Of a stretch of 64,000 bases of DNA, positions 8,052 to 16,085 are shown in pieces. Origin of the DNA: Pseudomonas putida. GTDB lineage: Bacteria; Pseudomonadota; Gammaproteobacteria; Pseudomonadales; Pseudomonadaceae. Where the stretch lies: NCBI RefSeq assembly GCF_016406145.1, contig NZ_CP066306.1, forward strand, positions 744,001-808,000, written 5' to 3'. A model generated the notes under the pieces. It was not told the DNA's origin. It made no database searches and saw nothing but the letters and a program-made list of their open reading frames with translations. A program made the position numbers and the translations under genes. The first letter of the stretch is position 1. Each line of letters opens with the position of its first letter.

Positions 8052-8543
8052 TAAAATTCCTTATCTGCTGATTGTTGGCCAAGTTGTTAATTTATGTTGC
8101 GAGGTTTTTTGGTTTGATCCGTCTGTGCTGCACCATTGGGTTAAGCTTACACCTTTCGACGGTGTATGAGTTGATAGGGTTCGATAGAACGGTTGCAGGG
8201 GGGTGAGCATTCGCTTCTCGGATAATTTGCTATCCCGGATGCTTCGCAAGGCGCGCCGAGGGATTTCTCGTAATGCCTGCATTCTCTGCAAAACCATCTT
8301 CTCGCTGGAAGGCATTTTGCCATTAATGGCGGTGAATGGAAGCCCTTTGCTAGCATGAAAGTCGGTATTTCCGGGGCAACGAAAACAATTTTTATCCCGC
8401 ATTCGGGAATACCCGTTACCAGCCGGTAGCGCAGTGATCACTTAAGATTGGACGCCTAAGCCGAATGTGGCATGTCAGCAACCCAGCTTGATTTAACGGC
8501 CATTCATGATCTGTCTCCTCTAGCAGTTGAGTCTCATTAATTT
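8052..8543. other. unassigned region upstream of the DUF262 gene
   Basis: About 490 bp without a recognised gene. A 126-codon open frame runs on the minus strand (8061-8441), but its sequence resembles no family I know and has no clear ribosome-binding site. The part next to 8051 should contain the promoter of the DUF262-HEPN unit. The right edge abuts the 284-bp repeat. It may hold eroded remains of a deleted gene. Confidence 0.3.
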
Positions 8544-8826
8544 CCCCACGTAAGCCCGCCAAGAATGCTGAGTGTTATCAGGGATCAAGGCCCCTGGTAC
8601 CTGTGGGGATGTCCTCTAACGCGGGACTAGCGGCTCCCTTCCGTCCGGGAGCAAGGTAATCTCTTGATCTGGCCTCCTGAGCACCGTTGCCGGTGGGCGG
8701 GTGGAAGCTGCATTAGCTGAGGAGACCGGTGCCACGAGATCCTGAGCCAGGTGTAAGCAGCAATGCGATGACCGGGGCATGCCTGGCTCAGTCAGGTGCG
8801 GTCCATTCCTTGAACTGCGGCACCAT
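8544..8826 (+). repeat. 284-bp element, copy 1 (direct repeat)
   Basis: Nearly the whole stretch from CCCCACG (8544) to CTGCGGCACCAT (ending 8826) recurs in the same orientation at 14573-14856, roughly 88% identical by eye. Outside these limits the similarity stops abruptly. It contains an internal imperfect duplication (CCTGAGC...GGGTGGA.GCAGCA, twice) and a palindromic core near 8785-8797. In copy 2 it lies directly upstream of a tyrosine recombinase; here the recombinase is absent and the element abuts a beheaded methyltransferase gene. It is probably the end, attachment region or regulatory region of a mobile element. Confidence 0.8.
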
Positions 8827-9015
8827 ATCGTTAAGGGACGCGTCACACTGCAATTGTTTCCCACGGATTCCAGATTCATGTCACCGGAAGAAATCACGTT
8901 CAAATCCATAGGCCGCATGATTGGCAATGCGGTTCCCGTAAGATTGGGCGAAATCATTGGCCTGAGCATCCAGCGTCACCTTGAGGAGCTGGAGCGACTA
9001 AAAACACCTTCCTGA
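8827..9015 (+). pseudogene. 3' remnant of a second C5 cytosine methyltransferase
   Basis: The translation ISLRDAS, then after a frameshift TLQLFPTDSRFMSPEEITF and RMIGNAVPVRLGEIIGLS, reproduces motifs IX-X of the intact methyltransferase (ISLREAATLQSFPETYQFM, then RMIGNAVPVRLGEIIGLSIQ). Only about 60 codons remain. The break coincides with the right end of the 284-bp element, so the 5' portion was lost in the event that brought or exchanged that element. It converges on and overlaps the intact vsr by 62 bp, the same layout as the left-hand cassette. Confidence 0.88.
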
Positions 9016-9391
9016 GTCGAGCATCCAAGGACATCACGTCCTTGGTCTCACACTCCCAAACGACGACAACTCGCCAGCCCAACTCGCGCAGTTGTTCGGC
9101 TTTCCTATTGTCTCGCTCCACATTCGATGCAAATTTCGGTAGCCAGAAATCTTGGCGTGTTTTCGGCGTCGAGGCGTAACGACACCCCGGATGCCGGTGC
9201 CAATAACATCCGTGGACGAAAACTACCGTCCTTCGTTTAGGAAGGACGACGTCTGGACTGCCAGGCAGAGACTTCGAATGCAGACGGAATCGAAGCCCCA
9301 TGCTATGGAGCAGGCGCCTCACGACCAATTCTGGCTGCGTGTGCTCCCGCTTGATCAAACGCATCCGATCGGACGCCGTGAACTGGTTCAT
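8954..9391 (-). CDS. vsr: very short patch repair endonuclease Vsr
   Basis: Nicks DNA 5' of the mispaired T in T:G mismatches created by deamination of 5-methylcytosine, starting short-patch repair. The 145-aa product from the ATG at 9391 has normal family length. Visible motifs are LPGSPDVVLP with the catalytic Asp47, HGCYWHRHPGC (60-70) with the zinc/catalytic His and Cys residues, TPKTRQDFW and the C-terminal VVVVWECE. An upstream in-frame extension to 9484 is hydrophobic and unlike Vsr, so it is not used. It is divergent from the GHKL ATPase gene (83 bp) and convergent with the methyltransferase remnant, so its original partner enzyme is gone. Confidence 0.93.
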   Translation of the reverse strand: MNQFTASDRMRLIKREHTQPELVVRRLLHSMGLRFRLHSKSLPGSPDVVLPKRRTVVFVHGCYWHRHPGCRYASTPKTRQDFWLPKFASNVERDNRKAEQLRELGWRVVVVWECETKDVMSLDARLRKVFLVAPAPQGDAGCSGQ

Positions 9392-9474
9392 AGTGGCTCT
9401 TCGCTGCTGAATTGCGGATCCACTTGTGTAACCATGCAGCCAAAGCCAAACAAACACAACAGGGAAAAACAGCA

Positions 9475-11496
9475 ATGGATGCAATAGTCGAAGCGGTTGA
9501 GGATCATGAGTTATTTTTGGAAATCGACCTCAACGTGTTGAATCACCTGGGGATAGGTCTATACAGCAGCACGCCCGCCGTAGTCACCGAGATCGTCGCC
9601 AACGCATGGGACGCCGACGCCCATACCGTTACGGTAGACATTCAACAAGACAAGATTATCGTTCAAGACGATGGCCATGGGATGGGGCACGGAGAGCTAC
9701 AGGCCCGATTCCTTCGTGTCGGGTATGCCCGCAGAGACCAACCGAAAGGCAATAAAAGCGACACTCTTGACCGCCCGGTGATGGGCCGGAAGGGAATTGG
9801 GAAACTGGCGATGTTCTCTCTAGCGGACCAAATCGACATTTGGTCAAAGAAAGCCGGGGGGCCACCTGTCTCCGCTCGAATCAACGTCGAACAACTCAGG
9901 AAAGACATTCAGTCAGCCAAGAAATATTCTCTCGAAAAGCTGGACACAGAATATGACTGGGGAGACAAGACCGGAACACGCATCGTTCTTTCGAAGCTAA
10001 CGGCGGGAACTGATAAAACGGAGAGCTTTCTCCGTCCCCGCATAGCGAGGCGTTTCAGTGTGCTGGGAGATATCCATAAATTTAAAGTGATAATTGATGG
10101 ACATGAAATCACGACCCAGGATCGCGGGTATCATTCAGACGTCCAGTTCTGGTGGGATTTGGAGGATGAAACCAGATCAGAGCAAAAGCCTCTACTCAAG
10201 AATCTTGCGACTGACGAAGATGGCCAGGAGTGTATAAAGCGCATAAACAAAGTCGTAGTCGTCGAAAACCATGCCTATAACCTCCGAGGCTTCATCGCCA
10301 CTGTCGCGAAGCCGAAGAGCCTGAAGAGGACAGATGACAACATCAATCAGATCTCACTGTTCGCCAATGGCCGGGTATTCCAAGAGGATATGCTGAAGGA
10401 CATCGGCAATGCCAAGGTGTTTAACAGCTATATCGTTGGTGAGATTCATGCGGACTTTCTCGATAGGGATGGAACTGACCGGGCAACGGCAAACAGGGAA
10501 TCGGTGAAAACCGGAGATCCTCTGGTAAGCGCTGTCCGTGCGTGGTTGAAGAATACTCTTGACGATATTGCGGACCAGTGGGATGACTGGAGACGCCAGC
10601 AGAATGTCGATAGCGACGATGAGCGCACCAAGCTGGCGCTGGAAAAATGGTACGCCTCTTTGACGGACGGCCGAGATAGGAAGCTAGCTCAGAAATTGAT
10701 CACCCCCATCCTGTCGGCTGAGCACTCGAATGATGACACCAAGAACAAGGACATCAAGCGAGACTTGGTACGTAGTGCGATTGTTGGCTTTGAAAAATTA
10801 CGAATCCGGAAGCAGCTGGACAAACTCGAAAAAGTCACCGATGTATTATCCGTCGAGTTTCAGAGGCTGTTTCTGAATCTCGATAGCGTTGAAGCGACCC
10901 ATTATCACGAAATCACCCGCTCCAGATTGCAGGTGATTGAAAAATTCGAAAAAGAAATTGCTAATACAGATGCGCTTGAGAAGGTTGCTCAGAACTATTT
11001 GTTCGACCACTTGTGGCTACTTGATCCGACATGGGGGCCGGTAGGTGAAAGCAAGGTTATGGAGCAGACTCTCACCAAAGAGTTGAAAGACATTGCGCCT
11101 GATAATCCTACCGGTGCACGGATTGATATCGCCTACAGAACTTCGACAGGGCGCCACGTAATTGTGGAGCTGAAGAAGCCTGACAAAAAATCGGTAGATG
11201 TAGATGACCTTACGAAGCAAGGACGGAAATATCGAGGTGCGGTTACGGAATATCTCCGCAAGCATAGCGATATTGGAGGTCTGAGTGGCCGCAAACCAGC
11301 CATCGATGTTGTATTTGTGACCGGCGAACTCCCTAGGACCAGCGACGGAGATGTTCTGGAAATTCTAAGGGTAAACCAAATGCAATCGTTCACTTACGAG
11401 GGAATGATCGTGAATGCGCGGAGAGCATATCAGGAGTATTTGGATGCATCGCCGAGTGTTTCCATGATCGATGACATCGTGTCGAATATAACCTGA
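9475..11496 (+). CDS. GHKL ATPase fused to a PD-(D/E)XK-like C-terminal domain
   Basis: A 673-aa protein. The N-terminal GHKL (Hsp90/MutL/MORC-type) ATPase motifs are clear: EIVANAWDADA (39-49, Mg-binding Asn43), DDGHGM (65-70) and GRKGIGK (104-110). A long middle region follows. Near 545-575, ARIDIAYRT followed by HVIVELKKP matches the D...ExK core of restriction-endonuclease-like folds. The ATG at 9475 is chosen over an upstream in-frame codon because it begins the conserved domain and has AGGGA upstream. GHKL-nuclease proteins are described computationally in restriction-modification operons with C5 methyltransferases and Vsr, which fits the neighbours. The likely role is ATP-dependent restriction; this is inferred. 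Confidence 0.82.
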   Translation: MDAIVEAVEDHELFLEIDLNVLNHLGIGLYSSTPAVVTEIVANAWDADAHTVTVDIQQDKIIVQDDGHGMGHGELQARFLRVGYARRDQPKGNKSDTLDRPVMGRKGIGKLAMFSLADQIDIWSKKAGGPPVSARINVEQLRKDIQSAKKYSLEKLDTEYDWGDKTGTRIVLSKLTAGTDKTESFLRPRIARRFSVLGDIHKFKVIIDGHEITTQDRGYHSDVQFWWDLEDETRSEQKPLLKNLATDEDGQECIKRINKVVVVENHAYNLRGFIATVAKPKSLKRTDDNINQISLFANGRVFQEDMLKDIGNAKVFNSYIVGEIHADFLDRDGTDRATANRESVKTGDPLVSAVRAWLKNTLDDIADQWDDWRRQQNVDSDDERTKLALEKWYASLTDGRDRKLAQKLITPILSAEHSNDDTKNKDIKRDLVRSAIVGFEKLRIRKQLDKLEKVTDVLSVEFQRLFLNLDSVEATHYHEITRSRLQVIEKFEKEIANTDALEKVAQNYLFDHLWLLDPTWGPVGESKVMEQTLTKELKDIAPDNPTGARIDIAYRTSTGRHVIVELKKPDKKSVDVDDLTKQGRKYRGAVTEYLRKHSDIGGLSGRKPAIDVVFVTGELPRTSDGDVLEILRVNQMQSFTYEGMIVNARRAYQEYLDASPSVSMIDDIVSNIT

Positions 11497-11505
11497 TCAT
11501 GCGTG

Positions 11506-11541
11506 CCCTGCCTATGGTCAAATAGGCAGGGTAGCTTTTTT
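11506..11541 (+). terminator. rho-independent terminator after the GHKL ATPase gene
   Basis: A perfect 10-bp stem CCCTGCCTAT / ATAGGCAGGG with a 6-nt loop is followed by TAGC and six T residues. It starts 9 bp after the ATPase stop codon. Confidence 0.9.
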
Positions 11542-11902
11542 AGGGTGGATCTGTTTACTGTGTCACCGTCCGCTTTTGGCAGAGGTCGAAAAGGAGACAG
11601 GTTTAATTTCCGGACGTGAACGAGTCGCAGATAAATCTATCCCCTTTTTTTATGGGGTGAAGTGGATTTTAACTTTGATTTGATACCGATTAATTGATGT
11701 TCCCTTTGCCAAGTGGCCTCATACGCTTCTTTTACTCAATTGACTTCTCCTTGTGTCATTGTCTAGTCAGATGAGATTCCGGTGGAAACCGTGGCTCTGG
11801 GATTACCCTTGATGCCGCTGTTTACTATGATCATTTAAGTTGATCGGTTGTGTTTATTTGCTGAGTAAAATTGCAGCCTTGCTCTGTTAGGGCGTTGAAT
11901 TA
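11542..11902. other. AT-rich convergent intergenic region
   Basis: About 360 bp between the convergent ATPase and McrB-N/DUF3883 genes. No open frame, tRNA or known element is recognised. A CCCC-T6-ATGGGG short hairpin (near 11641-11658) could assist termination. Codon-like structure is absent. Confidence 0.4.
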
Positions 11903-13027
11903 TTATCTGGGTGTTCGAGTTTGATTTCGGGCGATTGAGCCGTTGGACTTTCGTGATACCTGAAAAGCTATTGGGTCAGAAGTCCACTCATCGATATCCC
12001 AGCCGAGTAAAGCCTCAATCTCGCCGCCAGTAGCTGTTGGTTCTCCGTTATCGCGAGAAAGTCTAATTTTTGAAACGATAATTAGGCCGGTTGATCCCTT
12101 ATGCGCTCGATGGAGGTTTACTTCATTTTTGGTCATTAGCACCGAATCACAGAAGTCACTGGTCGTACCTTTAACCTCGACTAAAAGCTCCTCGCCAGCT
12201 CTCTTGGCTAGTATGTCAAATGACTTAGTTGCTGAAGTGTCTTGAGATTCATATCCGTTTATTGACAGGTGTTTTATTGCCAGTGTCATAGCATGCCGCT
12301 CAATTACCTGTCGCTCCTTTGCTGTCAGTCCTCGGCCTTGCTTCCCTGCTCTGTTTCTTAATGGTTTGGCGATTATAGAAATCTCGTCGGCGCTTTGGTC
12401 GCCAGGAGATAAGTCTCGTTGTTCAATTTGAGCAAGATAAATTTCGTTTAGACGTTCCGCAGCTCTGAATAATAGTAGGTCAAGATCGGTAGTATTTAAT
12501 TCTGAGGCGGCAATGCGCTTGGCGAATCCCGTGGCCTTCTCAAATGTTCGCGGAAGTTGTGCTTTGGCACCCAGAGAAATTTTGTCATCAAAAGGGATGA
12601 GCGACTTCCATTTCTGCTGAACGATAAGTCTAGCCCATGAGGTTCGTGTCTTAAGTTCATCATCAGATACCGGCCGGAGATCACCTCCGCGCCAGATAGT
12701 GCTTCCACACCCTACGGTAATAAAAACAGCGGAGCCGTCTGCTGCAAAGTGAATTACCAGATAGAAACCTTCTCTAGGGGTAGGGGACATTGCCTTAGAG
12801 AATATGCGTACCCACGGAGCTTCCGTCTTTCGCCCGATACCATCCGAGCCTTCAACAGCAAGATCATCGAAAACGCTATCGAATGCCTTCCGTAGAGAAG
12901 GTAAACGGCTGCGCAACTCCCCCGCAAGTACTGACCGAATGAGATGCCCCCGCTCTTGCATGTCGGGTGTGTTGGATGACGTATACTTGGGCTGCAAGCT
13001 GCAAATTTGGCCTAATGTGATTTCCAC
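11903..13027 (-). CDS. McrB-N-like (DUF3578) plus DUF3883 predicted restriction nuclease
   Basis: A 374-aa protein in two parts. Residues about 5-165 resemble the McrB-type N-terminal domain (LQPKYTSSNTPDMQERGHL, APWVRIF, EGFYLVIHFAADGSAVFITVG), used for DNA recognition in restriction enzymes. Residues about 235-345 form a DUF3883 domain with a PD-(D/E)XK-like core (SFDILAKRAGEELLVEVKGT). A GTG start at 13027 with GGAG 7 nt upstream is preferred over a TTG at 13051. The combination predicts a sequence- or modification-specific endonuclease, probably the effector of the neighbouring GHKL/Vsr cassette. No active-site test is possible from sequence alone. Confidence 0.8.
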   Translation of the reverse strand: MEITLGQICSLQPKYTSSNTPDMQERGHLIRSVLAGELRSRLPSLRKAFDSVFDDLAVEGSDGIGRKTEAPWVRIFSKAMSPTPREGFYLVIHFAADGSAVFITVGCGSTIWRGGDLRPVSDDELKTRTSWARLIVQQKWKSLIPFDDKISLGAKAQLPRTFEKATGFAKRIAASELNTTDLDLLLFRAAERLNEIYLAQIEQRDLSPGDQSADEISIIAKPLRNRAGKQGRGLTAKERQVIERHAMTLAIKHLSINGYESQDTSATKSFDILAKRAGEELLVEVKGTTSDFCDSVLMTKNEVNLHRAHKGSTGLIIVSKIRLSRDNGEPTATGGEIEALLGWDIDEWTSDPIAFQVSRKSNGSIARNQTRTPR

Positions 13028-13285
13028 TAAGAAGCTCCCAGTCTTATGCAAACTACATTCCAGATGCGGAAATCGTGACCAATTTGTGTCCAGGTCGGTG
13101 GATTTCCATCAGGGGATAGAAAGTTATCAATTTATTGCTTTCGGTTCATCCTAATAGTGCATAGATAACGAACCGGGTCCGCTTTTGCCCAATTGAGATC
13201 ACCTTCTGGTGCGCATCTGCCTATGGGCTAGGTGTCTGTTCTGGGTTGATTGCTTTAGGTGCCAATTTGGGGGACCAATTCTCTT
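13028..13285. promoter_or_regulatory. upstream region of the McrB-N/DUF3883 gene
   Basis: About 260 bp with no gene seen. It must contain the promoter for the minus-strand nuclease gene and the end of the recombinase operon. No clear terminator for the small partner gene is visible. Confidence 0.35.
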
Positions 13286-13561
13286 TCATGGATTGAAAGC
13301 CCATGACTTCTTTAGACATCGAGCAAGGAGCCGGATCGTCAGTCCGTAGTAATACCGGGTTGCCTCACTGTGCTGGCTAATTCGATGTTTGAGGAACCAA
13401 ACTACGTGCTTTCTCTGCCAAGCCCTAGGCGTTTCTCGTTGCCAGCGCTCTGCAATTTCAGCCTGGATGATTTTCGCCTGGCGTACATGACGTTGCCGGG
13501 TTGCGTGCGAGCCGCTCAACACAGCAGCTAGGAACAACTCCATATCGAATGGCCTACTCAT
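13286..13561 (-). CDS. small protein coupled to the tyrosine recombinase
   Basis: A 91-aa basic helical protein with many R/Q/H residues (RQRHVRQAKIIQAEIAERW). The start ATG at 13561 overlaps the recombinase TGA as ATGA and has GGAGGG 5 nt upstream, so translation is almost certainly coupled. No family is recognised; size, charge and position suggest a recombination directionality factor or accessory DNA-binding protein. Confidence 0.65.
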   Translation of the reverse strand: MSRPFDMELFLAAVLSGSHATRQRHVRQAKIIQAEIAERWQRETPRAWQRKHVVWFLKHRISQHSEATRYYYGLTIRLLARCLKKSWAFNP

Positions 13562-14535
13562 GCGCACCCTCCAATGTAAGCAGCTACAACATCAATCCGA
13601 CCGTGCCCCAGCTCATAGCTGATCTGCCTCCGGGCCTCACGATCAAGCTTCCTACCTACCTGGCAAAAGTGGCCACCGTTGATAGGCGCGCGGTGTTGGG
13701 TTATTTGCTCATAGCGCTCACATGCGTAGGCCGCTCGTAACTCATGGAAACCTTTGAGGTTGTGTGTTTGCAGGATGTCCCGTGCCGGGCGGACGATGTC
13801 CTGCAGAACGTCAAAGTAGCTTTCTTGTGGCGCAATCAGGTTGCGACTGCCCGCAGGCGACACCCGCTCTGCAAATCTAAGCGCGCCCAGAGCATGCTTA
13901 TCCAGCGAAATCCAACGTGGTGCTGAGGCGCCGGCGCGGCCGCCCTTGGTGCCGTCCTGAATGTTAATCCTGCCTAGGTGGTTAGCCTCACGGCTTAGCC
14001 GTGACAGGTCAGCCAAGATGGCTTCACGTAAACGCATGCCAGTGGCTCGTGCCATCAAAACGATCGCAGCGGCTCGTAGCTGACGATGGCGGCAAAGCGC
14101 ATTGATGATCTCTTTAACCTGATCACGGTGTTGGCCTTGTGGCACCGATTGTCGAACCCCTGTGCGCTGCATACCCAATGCCTTGCTCGGACTGGGCAAT
14201 TTCACATACTGATCACCGCGAAGCGCCGCCATGGTCCTGTTAACGGTGGATAGCCGGTTTTGTGCGGTGCTGACGGCGAGGTCACCGCGCCTAATCACGT
14301 CACGCAGATACGCCGCGTAGTCGACCAACACTTTGCGATCAATCTTCCGCGCATCATTGATACCCGGCCCCTGTTCAGAGCGGCACCACTTCACGAATGC
14401 CTGCCAACGATCACAGTGCGCCTTGACCGTGCCGTGGTGGCCGCCGCCGAACATGTCTTTCAACGCCTGCGGCCCTGCGTAGCTCAATTGTCTGCCGTAA
14501 CCGAAATTGCGGCCATCGCGTCTACCCACCAATGC
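13558..14535 (-). CDS. tyrosine recombinase (phage-type integrase)
   Basis: A 325-aa site-specific recombinase. The N-terminal half carries a core-binding SAM-like helical domain (WQAFVKWCRSEQG...RLSTVNRTMAAL). The catalytic half contains ATGMRLREAI (first Arg), FHELRAAYACERY (HxxR), ELGHGR (His) and VVAAYIGG with the likely nucleophile Tyr close to the end, completing the R-H-R-H-Y set. The ATG at 14535 has GAGGTGA about 5 nt upstream; an in-frame extension to 14583 lies in the 284-bp element and is less likely. Together with its coupled partner and the element behind it, it is the probable mover of the island or of part of it. Confidence 0.88.
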   Translation of the reverse strand, partial: ALVGRRDGRNFGYGRQLSYAGPQALKDMFGGGHHGTVKAHCDRWQAFVKWCRSEQGPGINDARKIDRKVLVDYAAYLRDVIRRGDLAVSTAQNRLSTVNRTMAALRGDQYVKLPSPSKALGMQRTGVRQSVPQGQHRDQVKEIINALCRHRQLRAAAIVLMARATGMRLREAILADLSRLSREANHLGRINIQDGTKGGRAGASAPRWISLDKHALGALRFAERVSPAGSRNLIAPQESYFDVLQDIVRPARDILQTHNLKGFHELRAAYACERYEQITQHRAPINGGHFCQVGRKLDREARRQISYELGHGRIDVVAAYIGGCA

Positions 14536-14572
14536 CATGTCAGTCACCTCATCATCCGATCTCCGATCCTGG

Positions 14573-14856
14573 CCCCACGTCATCCCGCCAAGAATGCTGA
14601 GTGTTATCAGGGATCAAGGCCCCTGCGACCTGTGGGGAATGTCCTCTACGCGGGACTGGCGGCTCCTTACGACCGGGAGCAAGGGCATCTCATGATCTGG
14701 CCTCCTGAGCACCGTTACCGGTGGGCGGGTGGAGGCAGCACTGGCTGACGAGACCAGCGCCGCGAGATCCTGAGCCGGGTGGAAGCAGCACTGCGATGAC
14801 CGGGGCATGCCTGACTGTCAGTCAGGTGCAGTCCATCCCGTGGGCTGCGGCACCAT
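14573..14856 (+). repeat. 284-bp element, copy 2 (direct repeat)
   Basis: Same element as at 8544-8826 and same orientation, starting 38 bp upstream of the recombinase ATG. It holds a near-perfect palindrome CTGACTGTCAGTCAG (about 14811-14825), a candidate crossover or binding core, and the two internal GGGTGGA.GCAGCACTG repeats. It ends at CTGCGGCACCAT, after which the two copies diverge completely. Confidence 0.8.
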
Positions 14857-15289
14857 CATCTACAGCGCTGTTGCTGGTGATATCGGCGTTTGTCACGCCG
14901 ATTGTCACGAGTGGGATTACCGCAAAGCCATATGCGATAAGACCTGCAGTGTTTGAAGTGCCCGTCTCTGTCCAGAGAAAGAGACGGGCACAGGTTGGCG
15001 CAAGATTCGGCCAAGCGGATAGGTTGCTGCAGGGCAGCTAGGTAATGGGTAGCTGGCGCACGATGGCCATGAGGTTAGAGAGCACCCAACACCGAGGAAG
15101 CTGTCGGATGCTGATCGCCCTTGGAAGAACCACCGCATCGAGTGTGATGGGTGTTGAAGACTTTGGTACCTGGGCACCGCCAATGGCATCGCTTGTATTG
15201 GCCCGATAGGGGCAGTGGAAAACACGGGGAGCAACTTGGCCAAGCTAGCTTCTACGACGGGAGCACGCTTGGCCTGCATAGAGTAGCGC
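14857..15289. other. intergenic region right of the recombinase element
   Basis: No recognised gene in about 430 bp; open frames here look like chance. The clearest structure is a 12-bp perfect inverted repeat GTGCCCGTCTCT / AGAGACGGGCAC at 14958-14991 with a 10-nt loop and no T-run. The region is the likely right junction of the island with older sequence. Confidence 0.4.
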
Positions 15290-15556
15290 TCAAGTTTTCA
15301 TCATCCCCAATTCGGCATCATCCAGCAGTGCCTTGGCCAGGGCGCAAAGGTAGTGCGAGGCCCAGAGCAACTGCGGTTTGTCTTCCATCAGCCCGTCGAT
15401 GCTCAGGTCGCGGGCATAGCCCATCAGTTCAGAGGCCTGCTCGCGGGCGGCCTGGCATGGGATGCCGGCTTCGATGCGGAAAAGGGCGTGGGTCTGGTTT
15501 TCGCCTTGGAAGAAGGTGGTTTTGCCGACGGTGAATTTGGTTTCTTCGGTGGTCAC
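15290..15556 (-). CDS. DUF3077 family protein, copy C
   Basis: An 88-aa protein of unknown function (FQGENQTHALFRIEAGIPCQ, then LLWASHYLCALAKALLDDAELG) that matches the two DUF3077 proteins at 17213-17461 and 18127-18375 in layout. GTG start at 15556 with GGGAG upstream. It lies downstream of a DUF6124 gene on the same strand; here the gap is 114 bp and contains a REP-like palindrome, whereas the other pairs are 4 bp apart. Confidence 0.75.
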   Translation of the reverse strand: MTTEETKFTVGKTTFFQGENQTHALFRIEAGIPCQAAREQASELMGYARDLSIDGLMEDKPQLLWASHYLCALAKALLDDAELGMMKT

Positions 15557-15596
15557 TGTTTGATCTCCCTGAAGTCGTAGTCGCCTGGCCTGGCGC

Positions 15597-15632
15597 TATC
15601 GCCGGCAAGCCGGACTCCTACAAGTTCATCGC
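15597..15632. repeat. REP-like palindrome
   Basis: The ATCGCCGGCAAGCCGGACTCC unit resembles the CGCCGGCAAGCCGGCTCCCA repeats at 19000-19243 but with a changed arm. Confidence 0.55.
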
Positions 15633-15670
15633 TGTGCAGGAGAGTCAGGCCAGGCAGATCATGATGCGGG

Positions 15671-15913
15671 TCAGTGCAGCGTTTGCGGATCGGCGGGTTT
15701 CTGGATCTGGATCAGCGCCGCTTCGAGCAATTTGCGTAGCGTCTCGAGCTCGTGCATTGAGGTCATGATCAACAACGACACAGGTGACTTGGGCTGCATC
15801 AGCATTGCCTGCTGGGCGACGACTTCGGCGCACAGGGCGTAGTCAGCGGCCATCATCAGCGTGTCTTCCAGGGAGTGGAGTAGGTGGGGTGGATCGGGGA
15901 CTATTTTCAGCAT
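15671..15913 (-). CDS. DUF6124 family protein, copy C
   Basis: An 80-aa protein beginning KIVPDPP, the same N-terminal motif as the other two copies (KKIVPDPPRSKLL), followed by a helical region. Function unknown. It is first in a two-gene unit with DUF3077 and is preceded by the conserved hairpin leader at 15983-16085. Confidence 0.75.
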   Translation of the reverse strand: MLKIVPDPPHLLHSLEDTLMMAADYALCAEVVAQQAMLMQPKSPVSLLIMTSMHELETLRKLLEAALIQIQKPADPQTLH

Positions 15914-15982
15914 GTTTTAGGCCTGTTCAAGTTGAGGCCACCACCCTCTGCTGTCAAACAGAAAGGCGGCAGCTGTACATGG

Positions 15983-16085
15983 GTTGACAGACCGGTGAAC
16001 AGACCAAAACCGGCGCACGCGAGGTGCCCCATGCACAGCTGCCAAAACGGCAAAGCCATGTGGTTAGTTCAGGACGGCCTGTCAA
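15983..16085 (-). ncRNA. candidate structured leader RNA, copy C
   Basis: On the minus strand, TTGACAGGCCG...TGAAC pairs with GTTCACCGGTCTGTCAA about 60 nt later. The position, length and following GCTGCCGCC box match the leaders of copies A and B, but paired bases differ in a compensating way. It lies about 70 nt before the DUF6124 start codon. Confidence 0.55.

Noticed and set aside
8061..8441. 126-codon minus-strand frame upstream of DUF262
   Set aside because: No recognisable family, no convincing ribosome-binding site, and composition not protein-like; kept only as an unexplained region.
8616..8969. Minus-strand frames inside both 284-bp element copies with similar translations
   Set aside because: The similarity follows from the DNA repeat; replacements are not conservative and the two frames end differently, so coding is not supported.
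9412..9475. Longer N-terminus for the GHKL ATPase
   Set aside because: The extra 21 residues overlap the divergent vsr promoter region, are basic and unlike the domain; the ATG at 9475 has a ribosome-binding site.
14917..15279. 120-codon frame right of the recombinase element
   Set aside because: No family, no ribosome-binding site, and it spans the 12-bp inverted repeat; probably chance.
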